The notes under the pieces were generated by a model. It saw only the letters and a program-made list of their open reading frames with translations. It ran no database searches and had not been told where the DNA came from. A program made the position numbers and the translations under genes. A DNA stretch of 64,000 nt, from assembly GCF_023516495.1 (NCBI RefSeq), contig NZ_JAMGBC010000001.1, positions 930,001 to 994,000 on the forward strand. The letters run 5' to 3'. The stretch comes from Sphingomonas anseongensis (GTDB lineage: Bacteria > Pseudomonadota > Alphaproteobacteria > Sphingomonadales > Sphingomonadaceae). Position 1 is the stretch's first letter; every line of letters begins with the position of its first letter. Positions 35,137 through 44,432 of this stretch are shown here, one piece after another.

Positions 35137-35441
35137 CAGCCCCGAAGCTTCGCGAGCACGCCCTGGAGCTGCATTGCGTTCGACATGTCGCCCTCGATCT
35201 TGAGCTTGCCGGTCATGAAGGCGGTCATCCCGTCAAGCTCGCCGCCGGCCATTTTCTGCCAGTCGTCCCAACTCGTCTTGATGGTCGTGTCGGCGGGGGA
35301 GTCCGTTTCGCTCACCTGGCTTCCGGCTCCGTCGAGGAGGATCACGCCCTGGTCGCCGAAATCGAGCTTCACCGTCTTGCCAGGCACCCAGGCCTGGTTT
35401 TCCTGCATCTTCTGCACCAGCTCCTGCTTCGTCATCCTCAT
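35136..35441 (-). CDS. SCP2 sterol-carrier-type lipid-binding protein
   Basis: 101 aa forming a single SCP2 domain (VKLDFGDQGVILLDGAGSQVS, TTIKTSWDDWQKMAGGELDGMTAFMTGKLKIEGDMSNAMQLQGVLAKL). Such proteins bind acyl-CoA or other lipids in a hydrophobic tunnel. Shares one base with the downstream GST gene, so the two are co-expressed. Divergent from the aldehyde dehydrogenase. Confidence 0.88.
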   Translation of the reverse strand: MRMTKQELVQKMQENQAWVPGKTVKLDFGDQGVILLDGAGSQVSETDSPADTTIKTSWDDWQKMAGGELDGMTAFMTGKLKIEGDMSNAMQLQGVLAKLRG

Positions 35442-35506
35442 TCTCCTTTGCCACAGCGCCTAGCGAGCCGTTGCGGGCGCATCAAGGCGCGCCTATCTGC
35501 GCTTCC

Positions 35507-36937
35507 ATGGGATACGAAGCAGACCTCAAGCTCTTCATCAACGGAAGCTGGCGGACCGGCGAAGGCCGCGACAGCTTCGCGGTCGTCAACCCGGTTACAG
35601 GCAGCGAGATCGCCGAGCTTCCGCTCGCAACCGAAGCCGATCTCGACGAGGCGCTGGAGACCGCCAAGCGAACCTACCCGGAATGGCGCGCAACCGAAGT
35701 CGATAAGCGAAGCGCCATTCTCCACAAGACCGCCAAGCTGCTGAAGGAGCGGGCCGACGAGATCGCCCGCACAATGACCCAGGAACAGGGCAAGCCGATC
35801 GCGGAGTCCAAGGGCGAAGTGTTCGGGGCAGCCTCGCTGTTCGATTGGTACGCGGAGGAGATCAAGCGCGACTATGGCCGAGTCCTCGTCCGCCCGCCGG
35901 GCCAGCTCAGCCGCGTGATGCACGAGCCGGTTGGCCCGGTCGCAACCTTCACCCCGTGGAACTTCCCGATCTACCTGCTGGCCAAGAAGGTCGCTGCGGC
36001 GCTCGCCGCCGGCTGCTCGGTCATCTCCAAGCCTCCCGAGGAAACTCCGGGCAATACGCTGGCGATCGCCCGCGCGCTCGACGATGCGGGCCTGCCCAAA
36101 GGCGTGTTCCAGCTGGTCCACGGCGTTCCCGACGTGGTCAGCCGCCACCTCATCGGCTCCAAGGTGATCCGCAAGGTCAGCTTCACCGGCTCGATCCCTG
36201 TCGGCAAGCATCTGATGAAGCTCGCCGCCGACAACGTCACCAAGATTACGCTCGAGCTTGGCGGCCACGCGCCGGTGCTGATCTTCGACGATTGCGACTT
36301 GCAAAAGACTCTCGACATGGTCGTGCCGCAGAAATTCCGGAACGCCGGCCAGGTCTGCGTCTCGCCGACGCGTTTCTACGTGCAGGAAGGAATCTACGAC
36401 GCCTTCATCACCGGCTTCACCGAGCGGACTCGAAAGGTGAAGGTCGGCGACGGCCTTCTCGAGGACACTCGGATGGGCCCGCTCGCCAACACCCGCCGGC
36501 CCGAGGCGGTCGAAGCCTTGGTCAACGACGCGCGCGACAAGGGCGCGAAGGTGATGACGGGAGGAAGCCGCGGCGACAGCGGCGGCTTCTTCTTCCAGCC
36601 GACGTTGCTAGCCGACGTTCCGCTGGAAGCCGACATCATGAACAACGAGCCGTTCGGCCCGGTCGCCGTGTCCCGCTCGTTCAAGGACATGGACGAAGCG
36701 ATCGAACAGGCGAACCGCCTTCCCTACGGGCTCGCCGCCTTCGCTTTCACCGAGAACGGCCGCCGCGCCAATCTGCTCGGCGACGCGATCGAGGCTGGAA
36801 TGGTGGGCATCAACACCTTCGCCATCTCGATCGCCGACGCACCGTTCGGAGGCGTCAAGGAAAGCGGATTCGGGAGCGAGGGCGGCAAGGAAGGTCTCGA
36901 GACGTATCAGGTGGTGAAGGCCATCCACCAGGCCTGA
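35507..36937 (+). CDS. NAD(P)-dependent aldehyde dehydrogenase, succinate-semialdehyde type
   Basis: 476 aa from ATG 35507 (MGYEADLKLFINGSWR). Catalytic residues are Asn152 (TPWNFP), Glu250 (LELGGHAP) and Cys284 (NAGQVCVSPTRF). The CVSP(T/N)R signature and overall pattern match GabD-type enzymes that oxidise succinate semialdehyde to succinate. No GABA transaminase is in the window, so the pathway is inferred from the family only. Confidence 0.9.
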   Translation: MGYEADLKLFINGSWRTGEGRDSFAVVNPVTGSEIAELPLATEADLDEALETAKRTYPEWRATEVDKRSAILHKTAKLLKERADEIARTMTQEQGKPIAESKGEVFGAASLFDWYAEEIKRDYGRVLVRPPGQLSRVMHEPVGPVATFTPWNFPIYLLAKKVAAALAAGCSVISKPPEETPGNTLAIARALDDAGLPKGVFQLVHGVPDVVSRHLIGSKVIRKVSFTGSIPVGKHLMKLAADNVTKITLELGGHAPVLIFDDCDLQKTLDMVVPQKFRNAGQVCVSPTRFYVQEGIYDAFITGFTERTRKVKVGDGLLEDTRMGPLANTRRPEAVEALVNDARDKGAKVMTGGSRGDSGGFFFQPTLLADVPLEADIMNNEPFGPVAVSRSFKDMDEAIEQANRLPYGLAAFAFTENGRRANLLGDAIEAGMVGINTFAISIADAPFGGVKESGFGSEGGKEGLETYQVVKAIHQA

Positions 36938-36942
36938 CCTGC

Positions 36943-37392
36943 CTACTTGTAGGCACCCTCCCGCAGGTTGATTCCATATTCCTTCCACGCCTTGAGCGCG
37001 GCCAGCATCTGCGCCCAGCCCATGCAATTGCCGTAGCTCGCCTTCACCGCCGCTTCGGTCGACCGCCAACCCGCCTCGGCGATTTCGACTTTCGTCCGGC
37101 CTTCTCCGGCGTCGGTGAACGTCATCGTCACCGCGACATCGTAATCCGTGTCGGGCTCGTTCGCCTTCCATTCGAAGGCGATCAGCTCGTCCGGTATGAC
37201 TTGGGTGACGCGAACCGGAAAAGCGCCCGGAAAATCGGCGAAGTCCCAGGTGACGGTTGCGCCCTGCTCGAGCCGCGCACTCGCTCCGCCGGTGGTGAAA
37301 TATGAGGACAATTCATTGGGATCGGCGACCGCTTCGAACACCACACGCCGCGGACGGTTGACGATGATGAAGACTCGAAACGTTGGGTCCAT
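36943..37392 (-). CDS. SRPBCC (AHSA1-like) domain protein
   Basis: 149 aa with the START-like fold: FIIVNRPRRVVFEAVADPNELSSYFTTGG at the N-terminus, IPDELIAFEWKAN and GWRSTEAAVKASYGNCMGWAQMLAALKAWKEYG at the C-terminus. Members bind hydrophobic ligands or assist other proteins. It is convergent with the aldehyde dehydrogenase (five bases) and five bases downstream of the EthD gene on its own strand. Confidence 0.85.
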   Translation of the reverse strand: MDPTFRVFIIVNRPRRVVFEAVADPNELSSYFTTGGASARLEQGATVTWDFADFPGAFPVRVTQVIPDELIAFEWKANEPDTDYDVAVTMTFTDAGEGRTKVEIAEAGWRSTEAAVKASYGNCMGWAQMLAALKAWKEYGINLREGAYK

Positions 37393-37397
37393 TGGCT

Positions 37398-37712
37398 CTA
37401 AGGCACCGCCGTGTTGAACTGTAGCACCGGCTTGCAGGTGGTGAAGTTGGGGATGTCCTCGATCAGCGCCTTCGCACCGTCCGATGCAACCGCGTCCCTC
37501 GCCCCTTGCTCGGTCGCGAAGCTGAGGAGCGCCACCGCGAAATAGGCGGGGTCACTTCCGCCGACGGTCTCCTCGCCACGAAGGACGCTGGCATAACCCA
37601 GGCCGAACGGTCCGAACGCCTTGCCGACCTCGGGCAAATGCTTGGTGCGGTAATAATCGAAATCGAACGTCGCGCCCTTCGACTTCGGATAGGTGACGGT
37701 GAGGATGTACAT
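37398..37712 (-). CDS. EthD-family protein
   Basis: 104-aa dimeric alpha-beta barrel protein. VTYPKSKGATFDFDYYRTKHLPEVGKAFGPFGL is the EthD hallmark, with the conserved Tyr and His of the ligand pocket. EthD members support oxidation of ethers, polyketide cyclisation or reductive reactions. It is adjacent to the SRPBCC gene; joint function is unknown. Confidence 0.88.
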   Translation of the reverse strand: MYILTVTYPKSKGATFDFDYYRTKHLPEVGKAFGPFGLGYASVLRGEETVGGSDPAYFAVALLSFATEQGARDAVASDGAKALIEDIPNFTTCKPVLQFNTAVP

Positions 37713-37765
37713 GGGCGTCGACTAGCCCGTTTTCACTTTCCCTGCCAGCCGCTACAGCCGCGCCC

Positions 37766-39430
37766 ATGACCAAGCGCACCGGCGGCCAGATCCTTGTCGA
37801 CCAGCTCAGGATCAACGGCTGCGACCGTATCTTCACCGTTCCGGGCGAAAGCTTTCTCGCGGTCCTCGACGCGCTTCATGACACGCCCGAGATCGCGGTC
37901 ACCGTGTGCCGGCAGGAAGGCGGCGTCGCCTATATGGCCGACGCCGACGGCAAGATGACGGGGCGTCCGGGCATAGCATTCGTGACCCGCGGCCCCGGCG
38001 CGACCAACGCCAGCGCCGGGGTCCATGTGGCCTTCCAGGATTCGACGCCGATGATCCTGTTCATCGGCGACGTCGCTCGCGGCGATCGCAATCGCGAGGG
38101 CTTCCAGGAGATCAACTTTCCCGCGTTCTTCGGGCCGGTCGCGAAATGGGCGGCGCGGATCGACGATGCAGCACGGATCCCGGAATTCATCGCCCGCGCC
38201 TACCGCGTCGCTACCGCCGGACGCCCCGGTCCCGTCGTCCTCGCGCTTCCCGAAGACATGCTTCGCGACGAAGTGGACGTGCCCGACCGCCCGTGCGTCC
38301 CGGCGCTGTGCGAGGCTGCCGATCCCGGCGCGATCCAGGCTCTGTTCGAGCTTTTGAAGCAAGCCGCTTCGCCGGTCGCGATCGTCGGCGGCGCCGACTG
38401 GAGCCCGCGCGCCGCGCACCATTTCGCAAATTTCGCTTTCCGCCACGGAATCCCCGTCGCCGCAGCGTTCCGCCGTCAGGATTCGATCGACAACAAGTGC
38501 GGGGTCTATGCCGGCCAGCTCGGCTACGGCCCCAATCCGAAGCTCCAGCAGCGAATCCGCGACGCCGACCTGATTCTTGCCGTCGGCGCCAGGCTCGGCG
38601 AGGCGACGACCGACGGCTACACGCTGATCACACCCGACCATCCAGGACAGACGCTCGTCCACGTCCATCCCGATCCCAACGAGCTCGGCCGAGTCTATCA
38701 TGCCGACCTGCCGATTTGCGCCGACATGGGCGAGTTCGCTGAGATGGTGGACGATTGGAGCGACCCCGATTGCATCCGTTTTTCATGCGGCGAACGGGCG
38801 CACAAGGAATGGCTCGACTGGTCGGAGCCCAAGCCGCGCGACGGCGTAAGGCTCGACCTCGGCCTCTGCGTCGCTGCGATGCGCGCGAAGCTCCCCGACA
38901 ACACGATCATCTGCAACGGCGCCGGCAATTTCTCCGGCTGGTGGCACCGCTACTGGCGCTACGGGATCATGCCGACACAGCTCGCGCCCACCAGCGGCAC
39001 GATGGGCTATGGAGTCCCGGCAGCGGTCGCCGCCGCGCTACGCTTCAAGGATCGGCCGGTTGTTGCGGTTGCCGGGGACGGCGACTTCCTCATGAACGGC
39101 CAGGAGCTTGCGACCGCCGCTCAATATGCCTGCGACCTGCTGGTGATCCTGGTCGACAACGGAAGCTACGGCACGATCCGGATGCACCAGGAGCGCGAAT
39201 ATCCGAAGCGGATCAGCGCAACGAATCTCGCGAACCCCGATTTCGCGGCGCTTGCGCGCGCCCATGGCGGCTGGGCGGCGACCGTCGAGAAGACCGAAGA
39301 TTTCGAGCCCGCGCTCGACGAAGCGCTGAAGCTCAAGGGCATCCGCCTGATCCACTGCAAGACTGACGTCGAGCAGATCAGCAACGCCACGACGATCAGC
39401 AAAATCCGCGGGAAATCGAAGAAAGCCTAA
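37766..39430 (+). CDS. Thiamine-diphosphate-dependent enzyme, acetolactate-synthase-like
   Basis: 554 aa with the three-domain ThDP architecture. The N-terminal PYR domain holds the catalytic Glu in VCRQEGGVAYMADADGK (residue 51) and GPGATNASAGVHVAFQDSTPM. The central domain is short. The C-terminal PP domain has the GDG-N motif GDGDFLMNGQELATAAQYACDLLVILVDN. No regulatory subunit (ilvH) is nearby, so it is not a biosynthetic IlvB. Oxalyl-CoA, benzoylformate or glyoxylate decarboxylase-type reactions are open. Confidence 0.87.
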   Translation: MTKRTGGQILVDQLRINGCDRIFTVPGESFLAVLDALHDTPEIAVTVCRQEGGVAYMADADGKMTGRPGIAFVTRGPGATNASAGVHVAFQDSTPMILFIGDVARGDRNREGFQEINFPAFFGPVAKWAARIDDAARIPEFIARAYRVATAGRPGPVVLALPEDMLRDEVDVPDRPCVPALCEAADPGAIQALFELLKQAASPVAIVGGADWSPRAAHHFANFAFRHGIPVAAAFRRQDSIDNKCGVYAGQLGYGPNPKLQQRIRDADLILAVGARLGEATTDGYTLITPDHPGQTLVHVHPDPNELGRVYHADLPICADMGEFAEMVDDWSDPDCIRFSCGERAHKEWLDWSEPKPRDGVRLDLGLCVAAMRAKLPDNTIICNGAGNFSGWWHRYWRYGIMPTQLAPTSGTMGYGVPAAVAAALRFKDRPVVAVAGDGDFLMNGQELATAAQYACDLLVILVDNGSYGTIRMHQEREYPKRISATNLANPDFAALARAHGGWAATVEKTEDFEPALDEALKLKGIRLIHCKTDVEQISNATTISKIRGKSKKA

Positions 39431-39448
39431 TTCCGGGGGGGTGCAGAG

Positions 39449-40924
39449 TTGCGTAAATCGATCCTGATCGCCGCGGCGCTCGCGACCATTGCCGTTCCCT
39501 GCGTCGCGCAAGTGTCCTCGCGGGTCTCGACGGCCGCGGCGACCCCCGCGCGGGCGGCTACGGACGCGACCCTGGGCGCAATCAACGGCAGCCACGAGGC
39601 GCGCGCAGCCCTTGTCGCAAGCGCCTTCTCCGCAAAGGCGCTCCAGAACGGAAACGCGGAAAGCCGACTGAAATGGCTCGACCGGATCGCGACGGATTCG
39701 GGCGGCCTGACCGTCGTCTCTTCGAGCCCCCAGGGTGACCGGATGGTCGAGGCAATCGTCCGCACCAACCACGGCGGCAAGTTCGGCAAGCTGGTGGTCT
39801 TCACCAGCAAGGCGGAGCCGGGGAAGATTTCCGACATCTTCCTCCTCGCTGCGCGCGATCCCGCCAAGGTGAGGGCAGAAGCCTGGCCGACGGCGGCGCT
39901 TCCGCTCTCCCGCATCGCGAGCGAGATTCAGAAGCACGCGGCTTCGCTCGCTGCGGAGGACAGCTTCTCAGGCGTCGTGCTCGTCGCGAAAGGCGACAGG
40001 GTCGTCGTCAACCGCGCCTATGGACTGGCGGATCAGGAGTGGAAGGTGCCGAACCGGACCGACACCTTGTTCCACATGGCCTCGGTCGGGAAGATGTTCA
40101 CCGCCGCCGCAATCCTGAAGCTCGCGCGCGAGGGACAGCTGTCTCTCGACGACAGCCTGGCCAAATGGGTGCCCGAATATCCGCACCCGGAAGCGGCGAA
40201 GATCACGCTCAAGCAGCTGCTCACGCACAGCGCTGGGATCGGCGAATGGGACGGGCGCCAGGTCCGCGGCGAAAAGAGCGGGGCCGAGCTTGCGGCGACG
40301 ATGACCGAGCCGTTGCAGTTCGAGCCCGGCGCGCGCTTTGCCTACAGCAATGCCGGCTTCGTGCTGCTCCAGGCGGTGATCGAGAAAGCAACCGGCAACA
40401 GCTTCGCGGACGCCCTGCAGCATCTTGTCTTCGCGCCGGCGGGGATGAAGCGCACGGGGTTGTGGCCGGTCACCGCGATCGTCCCGAACCGCGCCACCGG
40501 CTACCTTCGCCCGCCGGAGGACCCACTCGGCCTCGGCCCGCGCTACTCGAACGAGCAATTCCTCGGCTATGACGGCAATGGCTCCGGCGGCGAATATTCC
40601 ACGGCTACGGACATGCTCGCCTTCAATCGAGCGGTCGCCACGGGCAAGCTGCTTGGCAAGGACCTAACGGCGGAAATGCTGACCCCGCGGATCGACTTTG
40701 CCGGTGCGCAGCGGCCGAGCAAATATGGCTATGGCGTCGATCTCGGCACCTGCTCGGGCCATGCCACTTTTGGCCACGGCGGCGGCGGCCCCAACAGCGG
40801 CGTTTCGTCGGTCGATTATTACGTCCCCGACAGCGGCTGGAGCATCATCGTCCTGTCCAATTACGACCCGCCCGCGGCCGAGGACCTCGCTTATTCGATC
40901 TGCGAGTTCGTCGCCTCGCGCTAA
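39449..40924 (+). CDS. Secreted serine hydrolase, class C beta-lactamase family
   Basis: 491 aa from a TTG behind a run of seven G. Signal peptide MRKSILIAAALATIAVPCVAQ. An unusual N-terminal domain of about 125 residues precedes the hydrolase domain (from about 170). The nucleophile is in MASVGKMFTAAA (SxxK), and the YxN motif is YSN in FAYSNAGFVLLQ; HGGGGPNSGVSS stands for the third box. It is the second protein of this family in the window, not a close copy of that at 9829. Substrate unknown. Confidence 0.84.
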   Translation: MRKSILIAAALATIAVPCVAQVSSRVSTAAATPARAATDATLGAINGSHEARAALVASAFSAKALQNGNAESRLKWLDRIATDSGGLTVVSSSPQGDRMVEAIVRTNHGGKFGKLVVFTSKAEPGKISDIFLLAARDPAKVRAEAWPTAALPLSRIASEIQKHAASLAAEDSFSGVVLVAKGDRVVVNRAYGLADQEWKVPNRTDTLFHMASVGKMFTAAAILKLAREGQLSLDDSLAKWVPEYPHPEAAKITLKQLLTHSAGIGEWDGRQVRGEKSGAELAATMTEPLQFEPGARFAYSNAGFVLLQAVIEKATGNSFADALQHLVFAPAGMKRTGLWPVTAIVPNRATGYLRPPEDPLGLGPRYSNEQFLGYDGNGSGGEYSTATDMLAFNRAVATGKLLGKDLTAEMLTPRIDFAGAQRPSKYGYGVDLGTCSGHATFGHGGGGPNSGVSSVDYYVPDSGWSIIVLSNYDPPAAEDLAYSICEFVASR

Positions 40925-41103
40925 TCGGAGTGCGCGCGCTCGAATAAGGCATGATGCGGGTCGAAATCCCGGCCGGTTTGCCGTGCTTCCTCCTGCGCTT
41001 TGTCGAGCAGCATCGCGCGCGGCTCGTCATGCTTGCGGCGGTGCGCGAAGCGCGTCAGCAGGTCGTTCCAGTCCTCGTGAAAGCTTCCTCGCCTGTGCGG
41101 CAC
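40921..41103 (-). CDS. Small hypothetical basic protein (60 aa)
   Basis: 60 aa starting at a GTG five bases after GGAGGAG, a strong start context that argues for a real gene. The protein is hydrophilic, with several Arg and His (RRGSFHEDWNDLLTRFAHRR) and no membrane segment. No family recognised. It ends four bases inside the convergent serine hydrolase. AGACTC-N10-GAGTCT forms a dyad at 41111-41132, just upstream of its start. Confidence 0.55.
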   Translation of the reverse strand: MPHRRGSFHEDWNDLLTRFAHRRKHDEPRAMLLDKAQEEARQTGRDFDPHHALFERAHSD

Positions 41104-41250
41104 GGGTCTCCTCCAGACTCAGCCCTTGATGAGTCTACGGCCCGAGCATGCCGTCGTTCCTTCGAACAACATCCGTGATGGAGAGAAGTTGCCTTGGGTT
41201 AAATTTCGGCCGAGCGCCGGATCAGCTTGGGCCGGTCGATCCTGACCGTC

Positions 41251-41916
41251 TCACCCATCGCTCCAGCCCTCCTCCCCGATCAGCGGCACGAAGCGCACCG
41301 CGCCGAGCTCCTCGTGGATCAGCTTGCCGGCCGGGCCCTTGGTCACCTTGATCAGCTTCTGGACCCAGTTTGGCTCACCGACGGGCATTACGATCCGCCC
41401 GCCGTCGGCAAGCTGCTCGACCCATTGGGGCGGCACGTGGCTACCGCTCGCCGCGGCAAGGATCGCGTCATAAGGCGCGTCGGGCTGCCAGCCGCGGGTC
41501 CCGTCCGCCTCGACGATCCGGACGTTGTCGTAGCCGAGGCGCCGCATCCGCTCCCGGGCGATCGCGACAAGCTCGCTTTGACGCTCGATCGCGATCACCT
41601 CGCCGGCGATCCTGCTGATCACCGCCGCCGCATAGCCCGAGCCTGCGCCCACCTCGAGCACCCGGTCGCCGCACTTGATATCGGCCGCCTTGATCATGAG
41701 CGCGACGATATAGGGCTGCGAGATCGTCTGCCCCGCCTCGATCGGCAGCGGGTGGTCGCCATAGGCGAGGTCGCGATATTCCTGAGACAGGAAGTCCTCG
41801 CGCGGTACCGCCCTGAAAGCCTCGAGGATCGACGGATCGCGGATTCCGCGGCTCTCGATCTGCCGCTGGACCATCGCGTCGCGCTCGGCGGCGAAATTTG
41901 TCATGGTATCGACCAT
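41251..41916 (-). CDS. pcm: Protein-L-isoaspartate O-methyltransferase
   Basis: Repairs isoaspartyl residues using SAM. 221 aa; AFRAVPREDFLSQEYRDLAYGDHPLPIEAGQTISQPYIVALM and VLEVGAGSGYAAAVISRIAGEVIAIER are diagnostic. The methyltransferase core ends with GGRIVMPVG. Divergent from the methyltransferase gene at 41963, with about 45 bases between them. Confidence 0.93.
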   Translation of the reverse strand: MVDTMTNFAAERDAMVQRQIESRGIRDPSILEAFRAVPREDFLSQEYRDLAYGDHPLPIEAGQTISQPYIVALMIKAADIKCGDRVLEVGAGSGYAAAVISRIAGEVIAIERQSELVAIARERMRRLGYDNVRIVEADGTRGWQPDAPYDAILAAASGSHVPPQWVEQLADGGRIVMPVGEPNWVQKLIKVTKGPAGKLIHEELGAVRFVPLIGEEGWSDG

Positions 41917-41962
41917 GTGCCACCTCCGGCTTGAAAACCCCTGAGGTCAGGAGGCCGTTCCG

Positions 41963-42769
41963 ATGAAAGACATGGCAGACCGGTTCGCCGGCTCCGTCCC
42001 GGCCAGTTACGACAAGCTGATGGTCCCGCTCCTGTTCCGCCCCTACGCCGAGGAACTCGCGCGGCGCATCCGCGACCTGCACCCCCGGCGGATCCTGGAA
42101 ACGGCCGCAGGCACGGGCGCGGTCACTCAGGCGCTCAACGAGGCATTGCCCGAGGCCTTTATCGTCGCGACCGACCTCAACCAGCCGATGCTGGATATGG
42201 CCGCGCAGAGAGTTCGATCGCCCAACGTGGAATTCCAGGCGGCCGATGCCCAGCAGCTTCCGTTCGAGGACGGCATTTTCGACGCTGTCGTCTGCCAGTT
42301 CGGCGCGATGTTCTTCCCGGAAAAGATCCGGGCGCATTCGGAAGCGAGACGGGTGCTTCGCGAGGGCGGCACGTACATGATGGCGATCTGGGACAGGATC
42401 GACCGCAACGCAGCAAGCGATGCCGCCCAGCAGGCATTGGTCGAGATGTTCCCCAACGACCCGCCGCTGTTCATGCGCGAAGGCCCGTTCGGATATTATG
42501 ACCTCGCGCGGATAGAATCCGACCTTCGCGAGGCCGGGTTCAACGCGGTGGCCATCGACACAGTCGAGCTGAGAAGCCGAAGCGCCTCGTCAACCGAGGC
42601 TGCGACCGCGCTTTGCTACGGCACTCCAATGGGCTCCGAAATCGCGGATCGTGGCGACGACGTGCTGGAAACAGCTTTCGAGCGAGTGAAATCGGCACTG
42701 CGCCAGTTCGACGGACCCGACGGTTTCGATGCGCCAATGTCGGCGCACATCGTCACCGCGACTAGATAA
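41963..42769 (+). CDS. Class I SAM-dependent methyltransferase
   Basis: 268 aa. SAM motif I reads [20 protein letters not shown] (about residue 46), then [17 protein letters not shown] and [31 protein letters not shown], of the Methyltransf_11/UbiE group. Substrate is not identifiable. The last eight bases overlap the convergent thiG. Confidence 0.87.
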   Translation: MKDMADRFAGSVPASYDKLMVPLLFRPYAEELARRIRDLHPRRILETAAGTGAVTQALNEALPEAFIVATDLNQPMLDMAAQRVRSPNVEFQAADAQQLPFEDGIFDAVVCQFGAMFFPEKIRAHSEARRVLREGGTYMMAIWDRIDRNAASDAAQQALVEMFPNDPPLFMREGPFGYYDLARIESDLREAGFNAVAIDTVELRSRSASSTEAATALCYGTPMGSEIADRGDDVLETAFERVKSALRQFDGPDGFDAPMSAHIVTATR

Positions 42770-43553
42770 GCCCGGCGAGCGGGCTGCTGGGATCGGCGTA
42801 GCGGCGCTTGCCCATCCGGCCGGACAGATAGGCCATCCGCCCCGCTTCGACCGCCGCCTTCATCGCGCGCGCCATCAACACCGGGTCCTTGGCTTCGGCG
42901 ATTGCTGTGTTCATCAGCACTCCGTCGCAGCCGAGCTCCATCGCCACCGCTGCATCGCTCGCCGTGCCAACTCCCGCGTCGACCAGCACCGGCACGTTGG
43001 CGCCCTCCACGATCAGGCGGATCGTCACACGGTTCTGGATTCCAAGACCGGACCCGATGGGAGCGCCGAGCGGCATGATCGCAACGGCGCCGGCTTCCTC
43101 GAGCTGCTTCGCTGCGATCGGATCGTCGACGCAATAGACCATCGGTTCGAAGCCTTCCTTGACCAGGACCTCTGTCGCCCGGAGCGTCTCGCGCATGTCC
43201 GGGTAAAGCGTCTTCGCCTCGCCGAGCACCTCCAGCTTCACCAGATTCCAGCCGCCCGCCTCGCGCGCCAGCCGAAGCGTCCGGATCGCATCGTCAGCGG
43301 TGAAGCAGCCTGCGGTGTTCGGAAGATAGGTGACCTTCTTGGGGTCGATGTAGTCGGTCAGCATCGGCTGGTTCGGGTCGGCGATGTTCACCCGCCGCAC
43401 CGCGACCGTGACGATCTCCGCGCCCGAAGCCTCGACCGCGGCCGCATTCTCCTCGAAGCTCTTGTACTTGCCGGTCCCGACGATCAGCCGCGACGTGAAG
43501 GTGCGGCCCGCGACCGTCCAACTGTCGGCACCAACGGATTGCGGGGCGTTCAC
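42762..43553 (-). CDS. thiG: Thiazole synthase
   Basis: Makes the thiazole phosphate of thiamin from deoxyxylulose phosphate, dehydroglycine and ThiS thiocarboxylate. 263 aa from GTG 43553, which follows GGAGGAGG at the end of thi[62 protein letters not shown] with the Schiff-base Lys, and [39 protein letters not shown] are conserved. Downstream of thiS; thiC, thiE and thiO are elsewhere. Confidence 0.95.
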   Translation of the reverse strand: MNAPQSVGADSWTVAGRTFTSRLIVGTGKYKSFEENAAAVEASGAEIVTVAVRRVNIADPNQPMLTDYIDPKKVTYLPNTAGCFTADDAIRTLRLAREAGGWNLVKLEVLGEAKTLYPDMRETLRATEVLVKEGFEPMVYCVDDPIAAKQLEEAGAVAIMPLGAPIGSGLGIQNRVTIRLIVEGANVPVLVDAGVGTASDAAVAMELGCDGVLMNTAIAEAKDPVLMARAMKAAVEAGRMAYLSGRMGKRRYADPSSPLAGLI

Positions 43554-43554
43554 T

Positions 43555-43782
43555 TCAGCCTCCTCCGACGAAATGCACGATCTCGAACGAGTCGCCGTCG
43601 CTCGCGGCGACATCGCCCAAGGTCGACCTCGGCACGACCTCGAGGTTGCGCTCCACCGCCACCTTCAGCGGATCGAGACCGATCGCACGGAGCATGTCGG
43701 CGATGCTGCTTTCGGCGGCGATCGACCTCGGCTCGCCGTTCACCGATACGCAGATCATCTCTTTTTGAGCCGTTTCAGTCAT
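43555..43782 (-). CDS. thiS: Sulfur carrier protein ThiS
   Basis: 75-aa ubiquitin-like sulfur carrier ending in the required Gly-Gly (FVGGG). Conserved parts are [25 protein letters not shown] and [13 protein letters not shown]. The thiocarboxylate at its C-terminus donates sulfur to ThiG. I looked for a TPP riboswitch in the 155-bp gap to accB and found no CUGAGA core. Confidence 0.93.
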   Translation of the reverse strand: MTETAQKEMICVSVNGEPRSIAAESSIADMLRAIGLDPLKVAVERNLEVVPRSTLGDVAASDGDSFEIVHFVGGG

Positions 43783-43937
43783 TTACCAAAGGCGCTTTGT
43801 GGATTGCTCGAACCGCTCATATAGAGGCCCGCCGCGTCCGCGCCACCCGCAAGGGACAGGCTGGACGCAAGCGCCCTGCTCTGCAAGGGCGCGTCGTCGC
43901 ACCCGCGGGGGTGGAATTGGACAGGGGAACGTAACAG

Positions 43938-44426
43938 ATGGCCGGACCAGCCAAGGCGAGCAATGGGAAAGACGGGATGCGTATAGACCCGGCCCTGGTT
44001 CATGAGCTCGCGCAGCTGCTGACCGACAACGGCCTGACCGAGATCGAGGTCGAGGACGGCGATCGCAAGATCCGGGTGCAGCGTAATCTTTTCGCTGGGT
44101 CTGCGGCCGCACCGGCTCAGGCTGCTGCGCCGGCGCCCCAGCCGATGATGGCCCCGCCGATGCACGCCGAAGCGCCCGTCGGCGACGTCGGTGGCGAAAG
44201 CGTCCGCTCGCCGATGGTCGGCACCGCCTTCCTGTCGTCGGAGCCGGGTGCCGCGCCCTTCGTCTCTTCGGGTGACACGGTTAAGGCCGGGGATACCTTG
44301 CTGATCGTCGAGGCGATGAAAGTGATGAACCCGATCACCGCCCCGCGCGGAGGCGTGGTCAAGCAGATCCTGGTCGAGAACGGCCAGCCGGTGGAGTTCG
44401 ACCAGCCGCTGGTTCTGCTCGCTTAG
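43938..44426 (+). CDS. accB: Acetyl-CoA carboxylase biotin carboxyl carrier protein
   Basis: 162 aa. An N-terminal helical part (ALVHELAQLLTDNGLTEIEVEDGDRKIRVQR), an Ala/Pro-rich flexible linker (about 55-80), and the biotinyl domain with the biotinylated Lys128 in EAMKVMNP. It shuttles carboxybiotin between AccC and the carboxyltransferase AccAD. First of accB-accC, six bases apart. Confidence 0.96.
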   Translation: MAGPAKASNGKDGMRIDPALVHELAQLLTDNGLTEIEVEDGDRKIRVQRNLFAGSAAAPAQAAAPAPQPMMAPPMHAEAPVGDVGGESVRSPMVGTAFLSSEPGAAPFVSSGDTVKAGDTLLIVEAMKVMNPITAPRGGVVKQILVENGQPVEFDQPLVLLA

Positions 44427-44432
44427 CCCGCC

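Noticed and set aside
41199-41258. 19-codon ORF overlapping the end of pcm on the minus strand
   Set aside because: It starts inside the pcm stop and could be a coupled microprotein, but length alone gives no support.
43783-43937. TPP riboswitch before thiS
   Set aside because: No CUGAGA and ACCUGA-type core motifs on the thiS strand of the 155-bp gap.
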